This document shows, one piece after another, positions 34,474-46,884 of a stretch of DNA of 64,000 bases (positions are counted from its first letter, which is position 1; every line of letters starts with the position of its first letter). Origin of the DNA: Cyclospora cayetanensis (taxonomy: Eukaryota; Apicomplexa; Conoidasida; Eucoccidiorida; Eimeriidae); contig NW_020312127.1 in NCBI RefSeq assembly GCF_002999335.1, forward strand, positions 1-64,000, written 5' to 3'. The translations under genes and the position numbers were made by a program. Below the pieces are notes generated by a model that saw nothing but the letters and a program-made list of their open reading frames with translations, searched no databases and was not told the origin of the DNA.

Positions 34474-37400
34474 TTACACGCACAGGGTCCTTAGCTGATT
34501 CTGCTGCCCTTTACACGCCTTCTGTTTCTCTTGTAACACCTATAACCGCGAAAAAAACCCTAATCGCGAGAAGAAACGGAACCCCAGGTGTATGGCAAGC
34601 TGTCTCAGGGGACACATGTGGCAAGGATCTGCGGCACGCACGCATCAGAGGAAGAGCTGCACGAAAATGGGAGAGAAATCCACATACACCGCCACTCCCT
34701 GCGGCTGCTCTGTACGTCCACTTCAATAGCCTGTGCAGAGTCTGTGAAAACACTTGCCTGCCTCAGCTTTTGCCTGGCCTGCTGATTTTTTCTCTGGCCC
34801 TTTATTCTCAAATCTTGCAAAGCTTCGTCTGCTGCCGACCCGTCTGATTCCAGTTCCACATCTGCTGCGAGGGCCAGCCGCCGCATAACGCCCCTTTTCC
34901 GCTTTTGTTTTTGCTCCTAAGCCCCACGCACAGGCAAGCAGGCAAGCAAAACTGCTTCCCAAGAAGGTACCTATCCTACTGAAGGGCTTGTCAGCCCCGA
35001 CAACAGCAGTAGCCGCACGCCCTCGCAATAAGTCAAAACCCATATAAACCCACTGCCCTTGGAAAGAATAGAAATAGGGAGAAGATGCCATCCGGAAAAC
35101 TTCGGCCCTTCACGCCTCCACCGACGCAGCCGGCCCAATCAGAGGCTCCCAAAAAGGGGGAACAAACACTTGAAAGCTCGCTAACCCATTGCATGTGATT
35201 CATGAGGCTCTGGTTGTTTACAACTGAGGGCTGCCGGTGCACGTCACACCTCAAGCTAAACTACAAGATAGAGATCCCGTTTACTGGGGCATTGGAAGCG
35301 TACAGTCTATGATAGGGGCGTACGGCTTACCTGATGGTTTTCCCGTTCTACTTGATCCGCCAGTTGGAAGAGCCGCCTAATTGTTTCCATCCGCTCCTGC
35401 AGTCCCGCAATATCCCTAAATCCCAGAGGCGGTGGTGCAGCCGACAGTTGGATGCCTGCCGATGCCAGGAGCCACTCCCAGACGCCAGATGCGCTGCTCG
35501 AGATAAAGCAGACCGCCTCCCCTGCACGCCCGAAATATGCTTAGAAAACCATATGTATGCAGAGACGGCCAAAGACATGGGCTCTATCATTCAGTGCGAA
35601 AGATGTCCAGGGTCAGAGGAAAGCGTGCGTCACAAACATGTGTCGTACAGATTGAGCTACAAAAGGCCTAAAACAAACCCGTGCCTATGCTCCTCGCGTA
35701 GCAGGGGCCGATAACTCTGGTTTGTTAAGGCTTTTTGGTTAACATGAAGCGCATATGATACGATCGTTTCTTGTTTAAATCTCCGTTAGACACATGCACT
35801 GACCAGTACCTAACAACAGCTAGCTCAAGCACGCCTTCGGCCTCCAATGTTCGCGGGCGTCCCACTCGCCACAAATGTTCATGGATGCACCGTTAAGGCC
35901 TTAATGTTAGGAAGTGCGGATAAGTACCATCTTTGCCTGCTCGAGCAGTCCGGCCGCATCTGTGAATAAAGGTTTCTTGATCCCGGGGTCTTTGGAAATG
36001 AAGGACCTTTTCCACATCCTTGAAATCTACACCGCGGGCCGCCACGTCTGTGCTCACAAGTAGCCCGTACCGGCTTGAAAGAAACCTGCATGTGACAGTA
36101 CAGAGAAGAGATGGGGAGTGTCACCAACGGGAGAGAGAAAAGGAAAAAAGCCACGGCAACACATCCAAGAGCTGAAGATAATGAACTGTTGTAGCACCAC
36201 ATGGAAGAGGACCTGAGGTGCAGATGTCGTGTAGTGCTGCCGCACCTCCAGCAGCCCAAAGTACAGCAACAGCACAGCTACGGCAGCGATCCAGACGCGG
36301 TGACCTTCAATTTTCAATAGCAACTGCAAAGCCTACCTGTCCAGCCGCTTCAACCTTTGTTTTTGTTGAAGATTGGAGTGGAGGCCGCAAACCGCAATCT
36401 GCGCCTTATGTCGCTGCTGCAGCTGCTCTTGTAGCAGCAAACTGCAACAATGACAGCCCAGACAAACAGCAGCCCGTAACGCACCAGCACCCCCGGAAGC
36501 ATTTCGGTGGCATATGTCCCGCGTTTAGGGTGAAAAAGCCCCCGTTTCAAGAAGAGGGGGGTCGAGGGAAATCGGACTGCATGCATGCCAAGTAAAAATG
36601 ATGGCTTACGTGAGGAGAGATTCGAGCCTGTAGACATAAGAAATGGCATTCACGAACAAAACGACTCGAAGTGGCTGCTTCTCTCCCGCCTTTAGATCAA
36701 AAACCCGCAGGAGGTAAGCCGCCAGGTGAACTTCCTGTCGCAGGAACATACACAACGACGACAGCGAAAATGGCCGCAAGCACACAGGAAGAAGGCACTC
36801 TTTACACTGTGGAGCCTTTTGCATGCTCGTCTCTCGCCCTGTGCAGATCCATCTGCCAGCGCGGCAGCTTCTCGGCTTCCCTTCTCCCTGCGTTGAAAAC
36901 CAGTACGCGGCTGCAAGTGTGCTGCTGAGGCTCACCATCTCAGATTCCACTGGACACTTCCAGACGCTCAGACGCAGGGTACTCGGCAGCTTGCTGTTGA
37001 GTTGCTGCAGCTCTACCGCACTTTCTTTCTGCCCCTCCGTCTGGGGTTCCTGCTCCTGGAGCTGGTGGCGCCACACATGCTGCTGCTGCTCTGCTTCGGA
37101 GACTCTCACTGCAACCAGCATCTTGGCTCTGATTCGTACATGCTGCAACAGGGCAGCAGCGGCTGCAGATCCGTCTTCGTCATCCTGGCTGCTTGCACTT
37201 ATTACTTGCAGGCCCTGTTGCTTCCGCTGCAGCGCAAGTGCCAGTGTAGCTGACAGTACAAACGTCTGAAGACTTGCGGCCCTGCCCTTCAGCTGTCTCG
37301 GCATCTTGGGCTGCTTCTGCTGCTTCTTGCGCTTGCTCCTGTTGCTGCCTGTAGCCATTTCCTTGTCGCTGCTGCCTTTGTTTGTGTTGCTGCTGCACCC

Positions 37401-39145
37401 TTTGGGAGGCGCCGCATCCAGCTGTGCATACACTAGCTGTAGGAGCACCTCGGTCTCGGTGGACGGGGGAATCCAGGGTCTGTTTTGTTTCTTCTTCTTC
37501 TTCTTCTTCTCCTTATTCTGCTTGCCTCTCTGCTGCTGCTGCTGCAGTAACCTATCCGCTTCATCCAAAACGAGGAATTGCAGCATAGAAAAATTTTGGG
37601 AAAAAGACAACCCCTGGGCAGCAAGCCTTTCCCTCCGCCCCTGCTGTCGCCGCATCTGCGCTTCATGCACCTGGTTCTGGGGATCTTCGTTCTCCTCCTC
37701 TTCGTCCTCTCCCTGATCGTCTACCTTTCCCACTCCTAACGCCTCGGATGCTGCTTCCGAGGCAGCAACGGATAAGGGCTGCTCCCGCTGCAACGCCAGC
37801 AACCGTCCGGGGGTCGCAACAAGAATCAGAGGCTTGCTGGTTCCTAGAACCCTCAGTTGCTTCTCAGGCGACAGCCCCCCCACAACCGCAGCAGCGCGGA
37901 TTGGGGTGTATGTACACAGCTGCTGCAGGACGTGCAACACCTGCGAAGCACGAACAGTGCGCCCTACACATGCAACCAATAGGATCAAACAAAACGTGCT
38001 TGCGCATGAAATTAAACGTTGCAAAAACCTCAGCGTCCCTACCCCTCCAATTCCCCAGCCCTCACCTGTAGAGCGAGCTCACGAGTCGGTTCAAGCACCA
38101 GTGCAGCTGGACCCTCCGGCTGCACTTGCTGCAGCAGAAATTGCCTTCTTTGCTCCTCTCGCACAGCAGGATCTGCCTCTGGACCTCCCTCATGGTGCTC
38201 TAAGAAAGCCTCCGCAGTTGCTCGCTCCTGCTGCTCCTCTGCCTCCTTGCGCGTCTGCCTCTCCTGCCACTTCTCGAGACGCCTAGCCAGCTGGGTAGCC
38301 AAGGAGCTAACTATGGGTAGGGCGAAGGCAAGAGTTTTTCCGGATCCTGTTTGCGCTGTCGCGACAACATCACGCCTGTCCCTGAGTGCCTGCAGCAGAA
38401 CCTGCTGCTGCACTGGCGTCGGACGCACCAGCTGCTGCTGCAGCAGCACCCTGGAGACAGCAGGGTGTACCATGCAAATATCATTGTTCAAGTGCGGCTT
38501 CCATAGATCTAGCCCCTCATCGAGCTGAGGCACCAGCTCGTAGCTATCGTACATGCAATCGAACGCTGCTGCCGCTGCGGCTGCGGCTGCTGCTTCCGGC
38601 GATGCAGCTGCAGCTGCTGCAGCTGCTGCTTCTGCAGCAGTGAGACCTCCAGCTCCCCCCTGGAGATCCAGTGAGGCATCAATGGGGCCGCTGGATTTGG
38701 ATTGCTCTGCTGACGCTGCTTCTGCTGCGCTATCCTCTGCTGGCGCTGCGGCTGCCTTCCTCCGATGCTGCTGCTGCTGCCTGCGACTTGCAGTGCGGCC
38801 GCTTGCTGCCGCTGAATCTTCCAGCCGACGCTTCGCAATCTCCTCTTGAGCGGTGCCCCGCTGTTGCTGGGGGTTCTTTGCCTTCTTCTTCTTTCGGTGG
38901 GTGCTGCTGCTGCGTGGACTGCAGTCCGTCTGCGCCTGTCCCCGTTGCTGACTTCGATCCCTCTTCCTCTTTTCGCCGCGTGGCTTTGCTTCCTCCTCAT
39001 AAACGAGTTCTTCCAGCCCCAAAAAGCCTTCCGCCTCTAAACCAGGCTCGACGTCCACGGCGCGCCAGAGAGGCAGTCCGCGGGGGGCCCCTTCGGCCTG
39101 TCCCAAGCCTTCTGAACTCGCCTTCTTCGCCTTCTTCGCCTTCAT
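34474..39145 (-). CDS. MAK5: DEAD-box RNA helicase, DDX24/Mak5 type
   Basis: Nucleolar ATP-dependent RNA helicase whose family acts in 60S ribosomal subunit assembly. Minus-strand exons: 39145-38066, 37940-36936, 36734-36610, 36441-36337, 36085-35928, 35521-35331, 34916-34758 and probably 34539-34474, giving 962 aa. Motifs: [72 protein letters not shown]. The segments KVLHFQRPRDQETFIHR, LHSNLQQKQRLKRL and LALAADVELES are characteristic of Mak5/DDX24. The DEAD-to-SAT distance is greatly enlarged by Lys, Gln and Ser runs, including a poly-Lys tract encoded near 37490-37515, and the N-terminus is Lys/Arg/Ala-rich, as expected for a nucleolar protein. The intron after 34758 would begin GCAAGT, a classic GC-AG donor. 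Without that splice the protein reads on to a stop near 34605. Hence the extreme C-terminus is uncertain. Confidence 0.9.
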
Positions 39146-39577
39146 CGCCTAAGTAGTCCTTCTAAATCAGCAAGTTGGTAAGCCTTCGTTCCATACAGAA
39201 GGCCGCGGACCATAAGCACGGACCCTTGCAAGGAAAGTTCACGCGCGAGGAGACCCTCTTGCCCCACAGTCCAAGGGGTTCAACTTACGGCTTAGACCTT
39301 GTCATCGCGCCGAAGAAGCATGCGTCAGAAGGGAAGCGACCAAATAAAATCCTAAAAAGAACAACTAGAACAACAAAGAATCATTGACTTGGGGGGGGCC
39401 CCCAGAATGCGCGGGACTGTTGAGTGTGTGTGGCTTGGGAAGAACCCCCTGCTCCCCAACGGCCTGGGGCCCCCTCACGTGCCGGTGCGCAGGCGGGCGT
39501 TGAGAAGTTATGTATTTTTTCTCCTTTTCAAGTTTTGCGCAGGTGAAATCTGAGGCTGTGCCCCTGGACGGCTCATC

Positions 39578-40328
39578 ATGGAGACGAGTCGCATTGCAAA
39601 ACAGGCCACCTCAGAGTTGTGTCGGCTGCTGGACAGCGTTGACGAAGAGCTCCATCTCTTGACGGAGGAGCTGTTGCCCCCATTGAAGGCCCCCCCTTCC
39701 GCAAGCCCTGCCACAGGGGGATCTTTGGGGGCCCCTGAAGGGGTGACTTCCCCCGGCTACTCTTTTTCATCAGAAGGAACGGCGGCAGCAGCAGCCACAG
39801 GGGCCTCCCTCGAGGCGGACACGGCTGAACAGCTTCGCGAGAGGGAAGAAAGGAGGAGGGAGCTCATGGAAACATGCGTTGGGGTCTGCTGCTCAATGGG
39901 AAAAGAGCTGCACAACGAAATAAGCGCGCAACCCCCAATCAGCAACCGCACCAGCGGGTCCAGCAACACCTGTTCTAAATTGAGAGCAATCAATCTTGAG
40001 ACCCTCAGAAATGAAATGCTCGCTTTGCAGGCCCTTAAAGAGCAGCTCCTGTAAGCACAGCTCTCCGTCCGCCCCCACAGCCAAGGCGCATCCTGTGTTT
40101 TGATTGCTGGCCCGCAGCTGTCACGGCCCACGGCCTGTTTCGGGGAAAAAAAGCTCCGATTTCAAAAGCCGCATGCGACCACGTGATTTGCGCTTCTTTG
40201 ATCCGGCAAATCGCCTATTGGGGGATGCAGTAATTCCCGGTACTTCAACGCCTGACGAGTCCGCGAAAGGGGAACTTAAAATGAATGCAAGTTGCACGCC
40301 CTTAGCCCTTGGTAGGCAGCATGGTTGA
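39578..40328 (+). CDS. Unrecognised protein, helical N-terminus, two exons
   Basis: Exon 1 39578-40050 and exon 2 40118-40328 join by GTAAGC donor and CCGCAG acceptor with matching phase, giving 227 aa. Without splicing, the frame stops four nucleotides past the donor, which supports the intron. Residues 1-40 (ATSELCRLLDSVDEELHLLTEELLPPL) and 80-155 are amphipathic helices, the latter with many Arg/Glu and then LETLRNEMLALQALKEQLL. A Pro/Ser/Ala linker lies between them. Exon 2 is basic (SSDFKSRMRPRDLRFFDP). The layout suggests a subunit of a larger complex, but no family could be identified. The gene starts 433 bp from the divergent Mak5-type helicase, so the two may share a promoter region. 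Confidence 0.65.
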
Positions 40329-42274
40329 AGGTTTGGTGATTAGAGAGACAAGACAACGTTCTAGCTTCTGGGACTGGAGCGCCCTTGGGTATATGGCTAT
40401 GTAGGTGAACGGAATTTACACTAGTGCCACGCAAGCCCCCTTTCCCAAATATTCAATTAGGCTACGGAGTAGTGAAAGTCCTGAATCTCCACAGACTCGC
40501 GGCTTTCGCAAACAGAGAGCTCTTAGGCGAGAAACTTCGGTGTTGCGCTGCTGATGCAGCGAGCCATCCTACCAACAGCTTCCGGGCCTTGTGTCGTAGG
40601 ATGAGGCGGCGAACAGGGCACCGTTCTCCACTGCCCCACTGGCTAGGCGGCTTCAGTAGCGCACAAAGCACAAATGCAGCTGCACATGCTAGGTGCGTAC
40701 GTGCATAAAAGGGAAAATCCCCTGACGAGGAGGGCGATCAGATCGTGTGCGACGGATCACCATTTTTCCTGTTTATTCTAATTTCCTTAATTCCTAAAGA
40801 TTGTTTCTTAGGCTGTCTATGTCGCGTTTTTCTGGATTATCACGTAGCTATACATGGTAGTGAGGCCATCGTGCACAGGCGCCTCCACCACCACTTTCCC
40901 CTTCCCCGTCCCTCCGTTCTTTTCCTGGGCAATTCTTGTCTATCCACACTACTTTCCTACCTGCTAAACCGTGTAGCTACAGCTCTTAAAGCTGAAACCC
41001 GAGCAGCTCGGTGTAACGGCTGCATCTTGCTTCCCCTCCTGGCTGTTGTGGCATCATAGGTTTGGGGCATGCCCAACCCGGCGAATTTCTGCTCTCCCTA
41101 TCCCTTTCTGCTTACTGACGGACTTGTTTTATAATTGTATGCAGTGTTATTATGACACCAGAGCAAATATTTAGAGCTGAGGCGACGTCCCCAGACTCCC
41201 TGTTTGCACTGTTGAAGAACCAAAGGAGGGATGCAAGCACACAAATTATTCAGAGTTTCCAGTGACCGAAACCCAAAGTCCGCAGCATGAAAACCCAGGC
41301 TCTTACCATGAAACGGCGATTTAGATGGTGCCTCGAAACCACGCAGAGCAAAGGCCTCAACTCTAGACCTCTAGAATCGATGGTTACAACCTATGAGCCC
41401 CAAGGCTGCAGAGCACACACTCAATAAAAAGTTATTTCATGTCTCTGCTCCAGTAGCTTTCAAAAGAACCTCCTATTTTAGAAACCGCACTGCCATACGC
41501 GGAGACCGCAATGTGTATTGACACATCGGCGAGCCGGCAGTTAGGGTTCGCTCCCTCCCTAGTAGAGCTATGCGGATTGCGAATGAGTGATCGGATAGCA
41601 CTGGCCACCCAATGTCCGTCAAATAGCTTGGCAGTTATTAAAAGAAGCGTCACAAATAGAAGTGCTTTATGATGTGTGCAGTACTTCTCCTAGTTCCTGC
41701 GTAGCCTCCAGCGGCGCCTGGACCGCCCACAGTCCAGCTACATGATTTCACGGCAGAAGTGCCATAGTTCGTCCTCATTGATTTAGTGTATCCTTGAATA
41801 GCTTTACTATTGACAAGCTAATGTATTCTTGCTAGGCATGTGAGCCGTACAGCTTCATCGTGTGCTTCCAGTTCCGTAGTACCAGTGGGACGGCTCTGCT
41901 GCCTCTGTTACTGGTGCACATTCAGCTTTCTAGTAATCCCCACACCATGGCTTCTTTTGGCATTAGCTATTATGTACTTTTAGCTTCATTGTTCTGTCTG
42001 TTATCCCATCGAGTTCTGATGGGGGGGCGACGGCTCTGCCATAATCTTCGACTCGACTGCTGAACCTTGGGCAGGCACAACACCCTGTGGCTTAGAGACA
42101 ACTATGTGTAGCTGCAGGATAAACGGGCAAACTCATGGGTTCCTCTAGACGCGAGACATATCGCTCGTGCCCATGCATTTGCAAGACCTTGCACTGTGTA
42201 CAAACCAACTGCGTAGCCTTTTCTCAAACCTTAAAGCATAGACCTTTAGAACCCTAGCAGGAGCTGCTTGCACT
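40329..42274. other. Intergenic region
   Basis: Nearly 2 kb with no supported gene. Open frames are short and lack recognisable domains, and no clear repeat family was found. The right end is presumed to contain the promoter of the esterase gene. Confidence 0.45.
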
Positions 42275-44719
42275 ATGCCGACTTGCTTCCCGCGTCTGCT
42301 CAAAGCGTCACCTGGAAGAAAAAGGCGGTTCTATGAGGGGTGGGTACCATACAGCTTAGGGAGTGCCCGTACAGGGGCAACTGGCGCAGTAGAACGAGAA
42401 GCATACGAGGGTCACTGGGCGACCGTGTATAGACAGCGTTTTGACCTGGGCATCAGCTCAGCGGACTCAATTTGCATTCCTCTTTACTTACGGTTGCGGG
42501 GCGAGGACTCGAGGGCCAAATGGAGGGCTGCAAGATTGAGGCGGGAGGGTGTAAAGAAGGGAGGCTGGGTGGTCTGGATTTCAGAAGACACTGGCTACCT
42601 CTACGCCACGACCGTAGCTCAATGGACACACAGCAATCGTCAACAGTGGCACGATGAATGTAGAGAAAGGTGCGACCAGAGATGCGCCCTAGCGTCACGT
42701 GTGCAAACTGCTACCGCGAAGAGTAGCTGTGACATCAATAAATCCAGCGGCGGTAGCAATGCCAAGGGCAACAACGGCGAGCAAACCACTGACAGCAGGC
42801 GCAGCTCCGGTGCAAAAGGCCTTCCTTCCACGGAGCGTCGGATCCTAAACCTCTTTGTCCTGCTGCATGGGATGTCTCCGCCAGCAGTCTTGCAAACTGA
42901 TGTAGTGGAAAACTTTGGCAACTTGCTTGCGACTATTCTGGAGCGCTTCCCTACAAACCAGAAGCAGAAGCAGAGCTTTTTGTCCTCCTCTGCGCTCTCT
43001 GCAGAGACAGCTTGCGTGGGGTCCGGTGCAGGCAATGTAGATCCCACTGACGCAGGAGGCCCCTTAGAAGGCTCCCATCTTCCTCCTGGGACTACTTCCG
43101 CTTATGCTACAGCAGGGGCTAGCTCTAAAGGGGTGCTTAGCTGTCAAGACAGTACCACAGCCTACCCTGCGACTCTATTGTTCTTGATCTACTCGTATCG
43201 CGACGCGACGTGGCAATCGGTAGCCGCCTGCATGGCACGGATAGTGCCATTGCTTGCAGACGAGTTGCAAGTACTACTGCAGCATTGGGATGAAGTGCGC
43301 CTTTTTGCTGTGGGGCATTCTCTGGGTGGCCTTCTGTGGCGGTTCGTGATGCTCCGGCGGCTGCAGCAATTGCTATTCCCCCCGAGTAACAAGCAAGCAA
43401 CTGGCCCTGCCAAGAAAGCGTCGGCAGTACCGGATTGCTATAATACGCTCCTGAAGGCTCTGCAACACCCCAAACTTCGGCTCGAAACCTTCTGTACCCT
43501 GGCTTCTCCCCATGTGGGGGCCTACAAATCCTCTGCAGTCTACCGCTCGATGCCCCGCGCCGTGGCTGGGCTGCGCTTCCTGCCAAATTCAAACTACGCT
43601 CAAGATCTCCTGCTACAAAGCGATAAAGGCGTTCTGGCTGCCTTAGCTGAGGAGGAACGCGCAGGGAGGAGCCACATGACTTACCCCTTTTCCATGTCTC
43701 AAGACGACGCATGCAGCGCTAAAATGTTCCAGCAATCCTCAGGCATCCTGAATTTCCAGCCGTCTACGGGTAAAAACACCAGCAAAATCTTTCAGGAACA
43801 AGGAAACACCACGAATGAGCCGCAGCAGCACGGGAGAACCAGAGTACTGGCATCCTGCGGCCAGACGAGCCAATCCGCAACTTTATCGTCCCCACCACAG
43901 GCCTTCGAGGCGGCTCGGGAGACGCACGTGGTTCCAGGAGAAGTGCCTATTCTCGCCGTTAATCGCTTTAAAAGAGTCGTGCTTTACGGTATTTATGAGA
44001 CGGATTGGATTGTCAGTGCCAATTCGGCCCTGGCAACTGCAGCGGACCTCCGCAAGACTCCTGAGGGGAGGGTAGTAACGCAGCGCCCGATGTATCCCGT
44101 ACGCTTGAAGAGCGCCACGGCAAATAGCGCTTGCACAATCATCTTTAGGTCACCCAGACACCATCGCAGCTGCAAGTACGGTATCCGCAACAGTACCAGC
44201 AAGTGCAACACAGAGCTCCTTCTCGCACAGCAACACATTGACGTGTTCAACCATGTCAGCTTCATCGAGCGGTACTTGGTGTATATTGACCAGAATCCAC
44301 TATTCCTAGCGCCGCATGCTACTATCAAAGGGTCTCCATGCATCGTGACCGTTGCTGAACAAAGGAAAATGCGAAAGGAAGCCGCGCCCATCCTAGAGCA
44401 CGTGGCAGCACATATCCTGCATATACCGCAGTGGCACACTGGAAGGCCCATCACGCACAGAAGTGACCCTGTCGTCAGCAAATCAACACAAGTACCGACG
44501 GCCTCTGCTGCAGCCTGCGACTTACCCCCTCAGCTTCCTGTAGCTGGCGCAGATGAAGCCAATGCAAGAGTGGCAGACGCCGCAATCGCTGCTCCTGCCG
44601 CCGCTTCCGCAGCTGGTGCTGTTCTTGCTTCTGCTGCTGTAGCTGAGGCAGCCGAGGCAGAAGCAAGGCCTGAGTGTGGGGAAACACACACAGGCTACCA
44701 ATACCAGGTAGTCATCTGA
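42275..44719 (+). CDS. DUF676-type putative serine esterase (alpha/beta hydrolase), intronless
   Basis: Predicted lipid or ester hydrolase of 814 aa in one exon. The alpha/beta-hydrolase core shows LFVLLHGM (strand 3 and oxyanion region, about residue 195), a long Ser/Gly/Lys insert, LFLIYSYRDATWQSV, the nucleophile elbow VGHSLGG with Ser349, then LETFCTLASPHVG, which is typical of the DUF676/ROG1 group. Later come YETDWIVSANSAL, with a likely catalytic Asp, and FNHVSFIERYL, with a likely catalytic His. The first 120 residues are basic and unassigned; a roughly 110 residue polar linker (residues 465-555) and a C-terminal Ala-rich run flank the domain. No signal peptide or membrane helix is evident. 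Its single large exon contrasts with the intron-rich genes nearby. The substrate is unknown. Confidence 0.85.
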   Translation: MPTCFPRLLKASPGRKRRFYEGWVPYSLGSARTGATGAVEREAYEGHWATVYRQRFDLGISSADSICIPLYLRLRGEDSRAKWRAARLRREGVKKGGWVVWISEDTGYLYATTVAQWTHSNRQQWHDECRERCDQRCALASRVQTATAKSSCDINKSSGGSNAKGNNGEQTTDSRRSSGAKGLPSTERRILNLFVLLHGMSPPAVLQTDVVENFGNLLATILERFPTNQKQKQSFLSSSALSAETACVGSGAGNVDPTDAGGPLEGSHLPPGTTSAYATAGASSKGVLSCQDSTTAYPATLLFLIYSYRDATWQSVAACMARIVPLLADELQVLLQHWDEVRLFAVGHSLGGLLWRFVMLRRLQQLLFPPSNKQATGPAKKASAVPDCYNTLLKALQHPKLRLETFCTLASPHVGAYKSSAVYRSMPRAVAGLRFLPNSNYAQDLLLQSDKGVLAALAEEERAGRSHMTYPFSMSQDDACSAKMFQQSSGILNFQPSTGKNTSKIFQEQGNTTNEPQQHGRTRVLASCGQTSQSATLSSPPQAFEAARETHVVPGEVPILAVNRFKRVVLYGIYETDWIVSANSALATAADLRKTPEGRVVTQRPMYPVRLKSATANSACTIIFRSPRHHRSCKYGIRNSTSKCNTELLLAQQHIDVFNHVSFIERYLVYIDQNPLFLAPHATIKGSPCIVTVAEQRKMRKEAAPILEHVAAHILHIPQWHTGRPITHRSDPVVSKSTQVPTASAAACDLPPQLPVAGADEANARVADAAIAAPAAASAAGAVLASAAVAEAAEAEARPECGETHTGYQYQVVI

Positions 44720-46884
44720 TCGCTCTCAGGCCGAAAGCGGCGACTTAGACGACCACTTCTGCATATGGGCTAGGGTGCCTACATATACTTTTTCCCAAGA
44801 GCCAACTACTCAAAGCTGGTCATTGTCTTTGTTCTCGCAGTGAGAGAGACCATTTGTGGGACCTTTAGGTATCTAGGCGCCCATGGGTTATGCAATACCG
44901 CATTTGCTGCCCCTTGTGTCGAGCCTTTTGGGAGCCCCTGGCACGCCATGCAAGTTGATGGATACCAGGCAAGCGTAGCGTGCGTTCTGTTCTGCCGCTG
45001 GTGCAAGGTTTGCAAGTTTTAGATTCTAACATACAATTAGGCTCGTAGCTTACACCAACGGCTAACTGCCGTTCAAAATACGTATGCTTATGCATTTATA
45101 CTTTCTATGCGGCTCTCAAAAATGCAGAATCAAACCGTGCCTCTAAGGCAGGTTACATAATGGACTCATTTCACCTTTGGATTCGCTTTTTAGTTGACTT
45201 CACAGAAGGGATATTTCAGGTACTTTGCTGGACTTTTGAAAAGATGTGTAAGTATCGCCCTACACTTCTGTTTAGGCTGATAAATAGCTGTACGTGCAAT
45301 ATTGCATTCACATTTCTCTTCCTAAATACAGCCATATATGTACCTCCATCCAACAATTCCAAGGGTCACCAGGCGCTTGTTGTTCCAGAGCTTGTGGCCT
45401 TGAAGCTTTGAGGCCTGGTGGTACTATGTGCCCAAAGACAGCTATACAAAAGAGCTCATTTGCTAGGGCTAGAACCACTGGAAGACAGCAGTTCAGGGGA
45501 AACCGATCTTCTCTGGTTGCTCTGTGTATCAAGAGCGTAGTATGCAGTTCTCCCTTATCCGGAAAAAGTAAAAAAGGAAAAAGCTTTTAAAAGCCCACGG
45601 AGCGGAGAGCCAGGAGACGGTGAAGCATGCAGAAACAAGAGAGCAGAATCTTGTAGGGTTGTGTGGTTTCATGGGCTGTTAGGGAAACCAAGGGAAGAAG
45701 GGGCGACTACAGGAAGTGCAAGGAGTGTGAGGCAAGCTCATATTCAGCCGAAAGCTTACAAATTCAGAGGGAGGTGGGCTGCGACACCGAAAGCTGCGGA
45801 GAGAGGGAGGACTGCTTCAGCATGGATAGCAATGATTATCGAGCCAGAGGCAGAAGAACACAGGAATTCGGGTTCAGCCAAGAGAAGCGAACAAATGAGG
45901 TCAGGGCAGGTGAGCACTTCACTATATGCCGTCCTTCGCCCTCTACCATTTCAGGCCCCATTCTTTCATGTCCCATTACCAACCTACGCTAAGCGCACAG
46001 CAAAGTCATCAGTGAAATAAGCGCTTTAGAGACCCTGTAGCTAGGCCATGCAACACGAGATTGAATCAGATAAAGATCCTGCATGTGGAATTTCCTTCCC
46101 ATGAGCAAATAACTTGCGTTTGCATCTCTTTACCATGGGGAAGAAGCAAATCTATAGTGAAATCTTCATTTAATCTTAGGTTGTAGAGTTTAGGGTTTCA
46201 ATGAGCTCCATCTGTTACAGTGGCTCAAATATGACTCACGGCGTACGCGATTAATTATAGTGGTGAAGGTGCTGAGCACTGCAGCGAGGCCTTACGGTGT
46301 ACAGTATAGAACTTAGAGTGTAGGGTGTTAGAGCTTAGGGTTAAGGGCGTAGGAACTATTCCTTTTGGTTTTGTTAGTAAAACAATATTTCGACGCGCGT
46401 GTTCCCCCATAAAAGAAACCCTCGTGCTGAGCTCCCCGGGGTTGATTCAGGTTCTAGTACATTCATAATTTCAATAAGGAGCCTATGTTGTGGTTGTGGA
46501 CTAAGTTTCAAGCTCTGTGGTTTTGATTTCTGTTCTTGTCTTTGGCATCAATGCTGTGGTCACCTTCCCCTCGACCAGATGAGCAGCTAGGCGTTTTACA
46601 TCTTAGTACTACACCTTGTTTTTGCAATTTAACTGCTCAGTATGTTAGGCTATGCGAATTTCAAAATAAGGCTAAGCCAGGATTGAAAAAAACCATGAAA
46701 GCCTGCAGGGTATGCCATGCTGCTCGCGCGGTGCATTGCAGAATTGGGGCTCAGTGCTATTTAGGTTTCTGCTACATAGAAGGCCACAGCGGCCCCTACG
46801 TTTTTAATTTTGCGTTAAGAAGCACAAATATATTGTTTAAGAAACTTATTTCACCGAAGCAAGGTACAAAGAGGCAGCAAAACC
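44720..46884. other. Intergenic region with telomere-like sequence
   Basis: No gene is supported. An open stretch from 45160 (MDSFHLWIRFLVDF) followed by a GTAAGT-like site at about 45248 could be an isolated exon, but nothing downstream fits it. Degenerate TTTAGGG-type units occur at 46180-46360. Confidence 0.4.
46180..46360. repeat. Degenerate telomere-like (TTTAGGG-type) interstitial sequence
   Basis: Several imperfect units occur close together: GAGTTTAGGGTTTCA near 46186-46200, then TAGAACTTAGAGTGTAGGGTGTTAGAGCTTAGGGTT near 46305-46343. Apicomplexan telomeres of this lineage use TTTAGGG, and interstitial telomere-like repeats are known from Eimeria chromosomes. Here the units are decayed and spaced, so this is a remnant rather than an array. 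Confidence 0.5.

Noticed and set aside
42640..43712. Minus-strand open frames across the esterase gene
   Set aside because: No recognisable content, while the plus strand has a continuous 814-codon frame with the GHSLGG elbow.
45661..46020. 119-codon plus-strand open frame
   Set aside because: Composition is basic and featureless, a competing frame of similar length overlaps it, and no start context, family or splice partner supports it.
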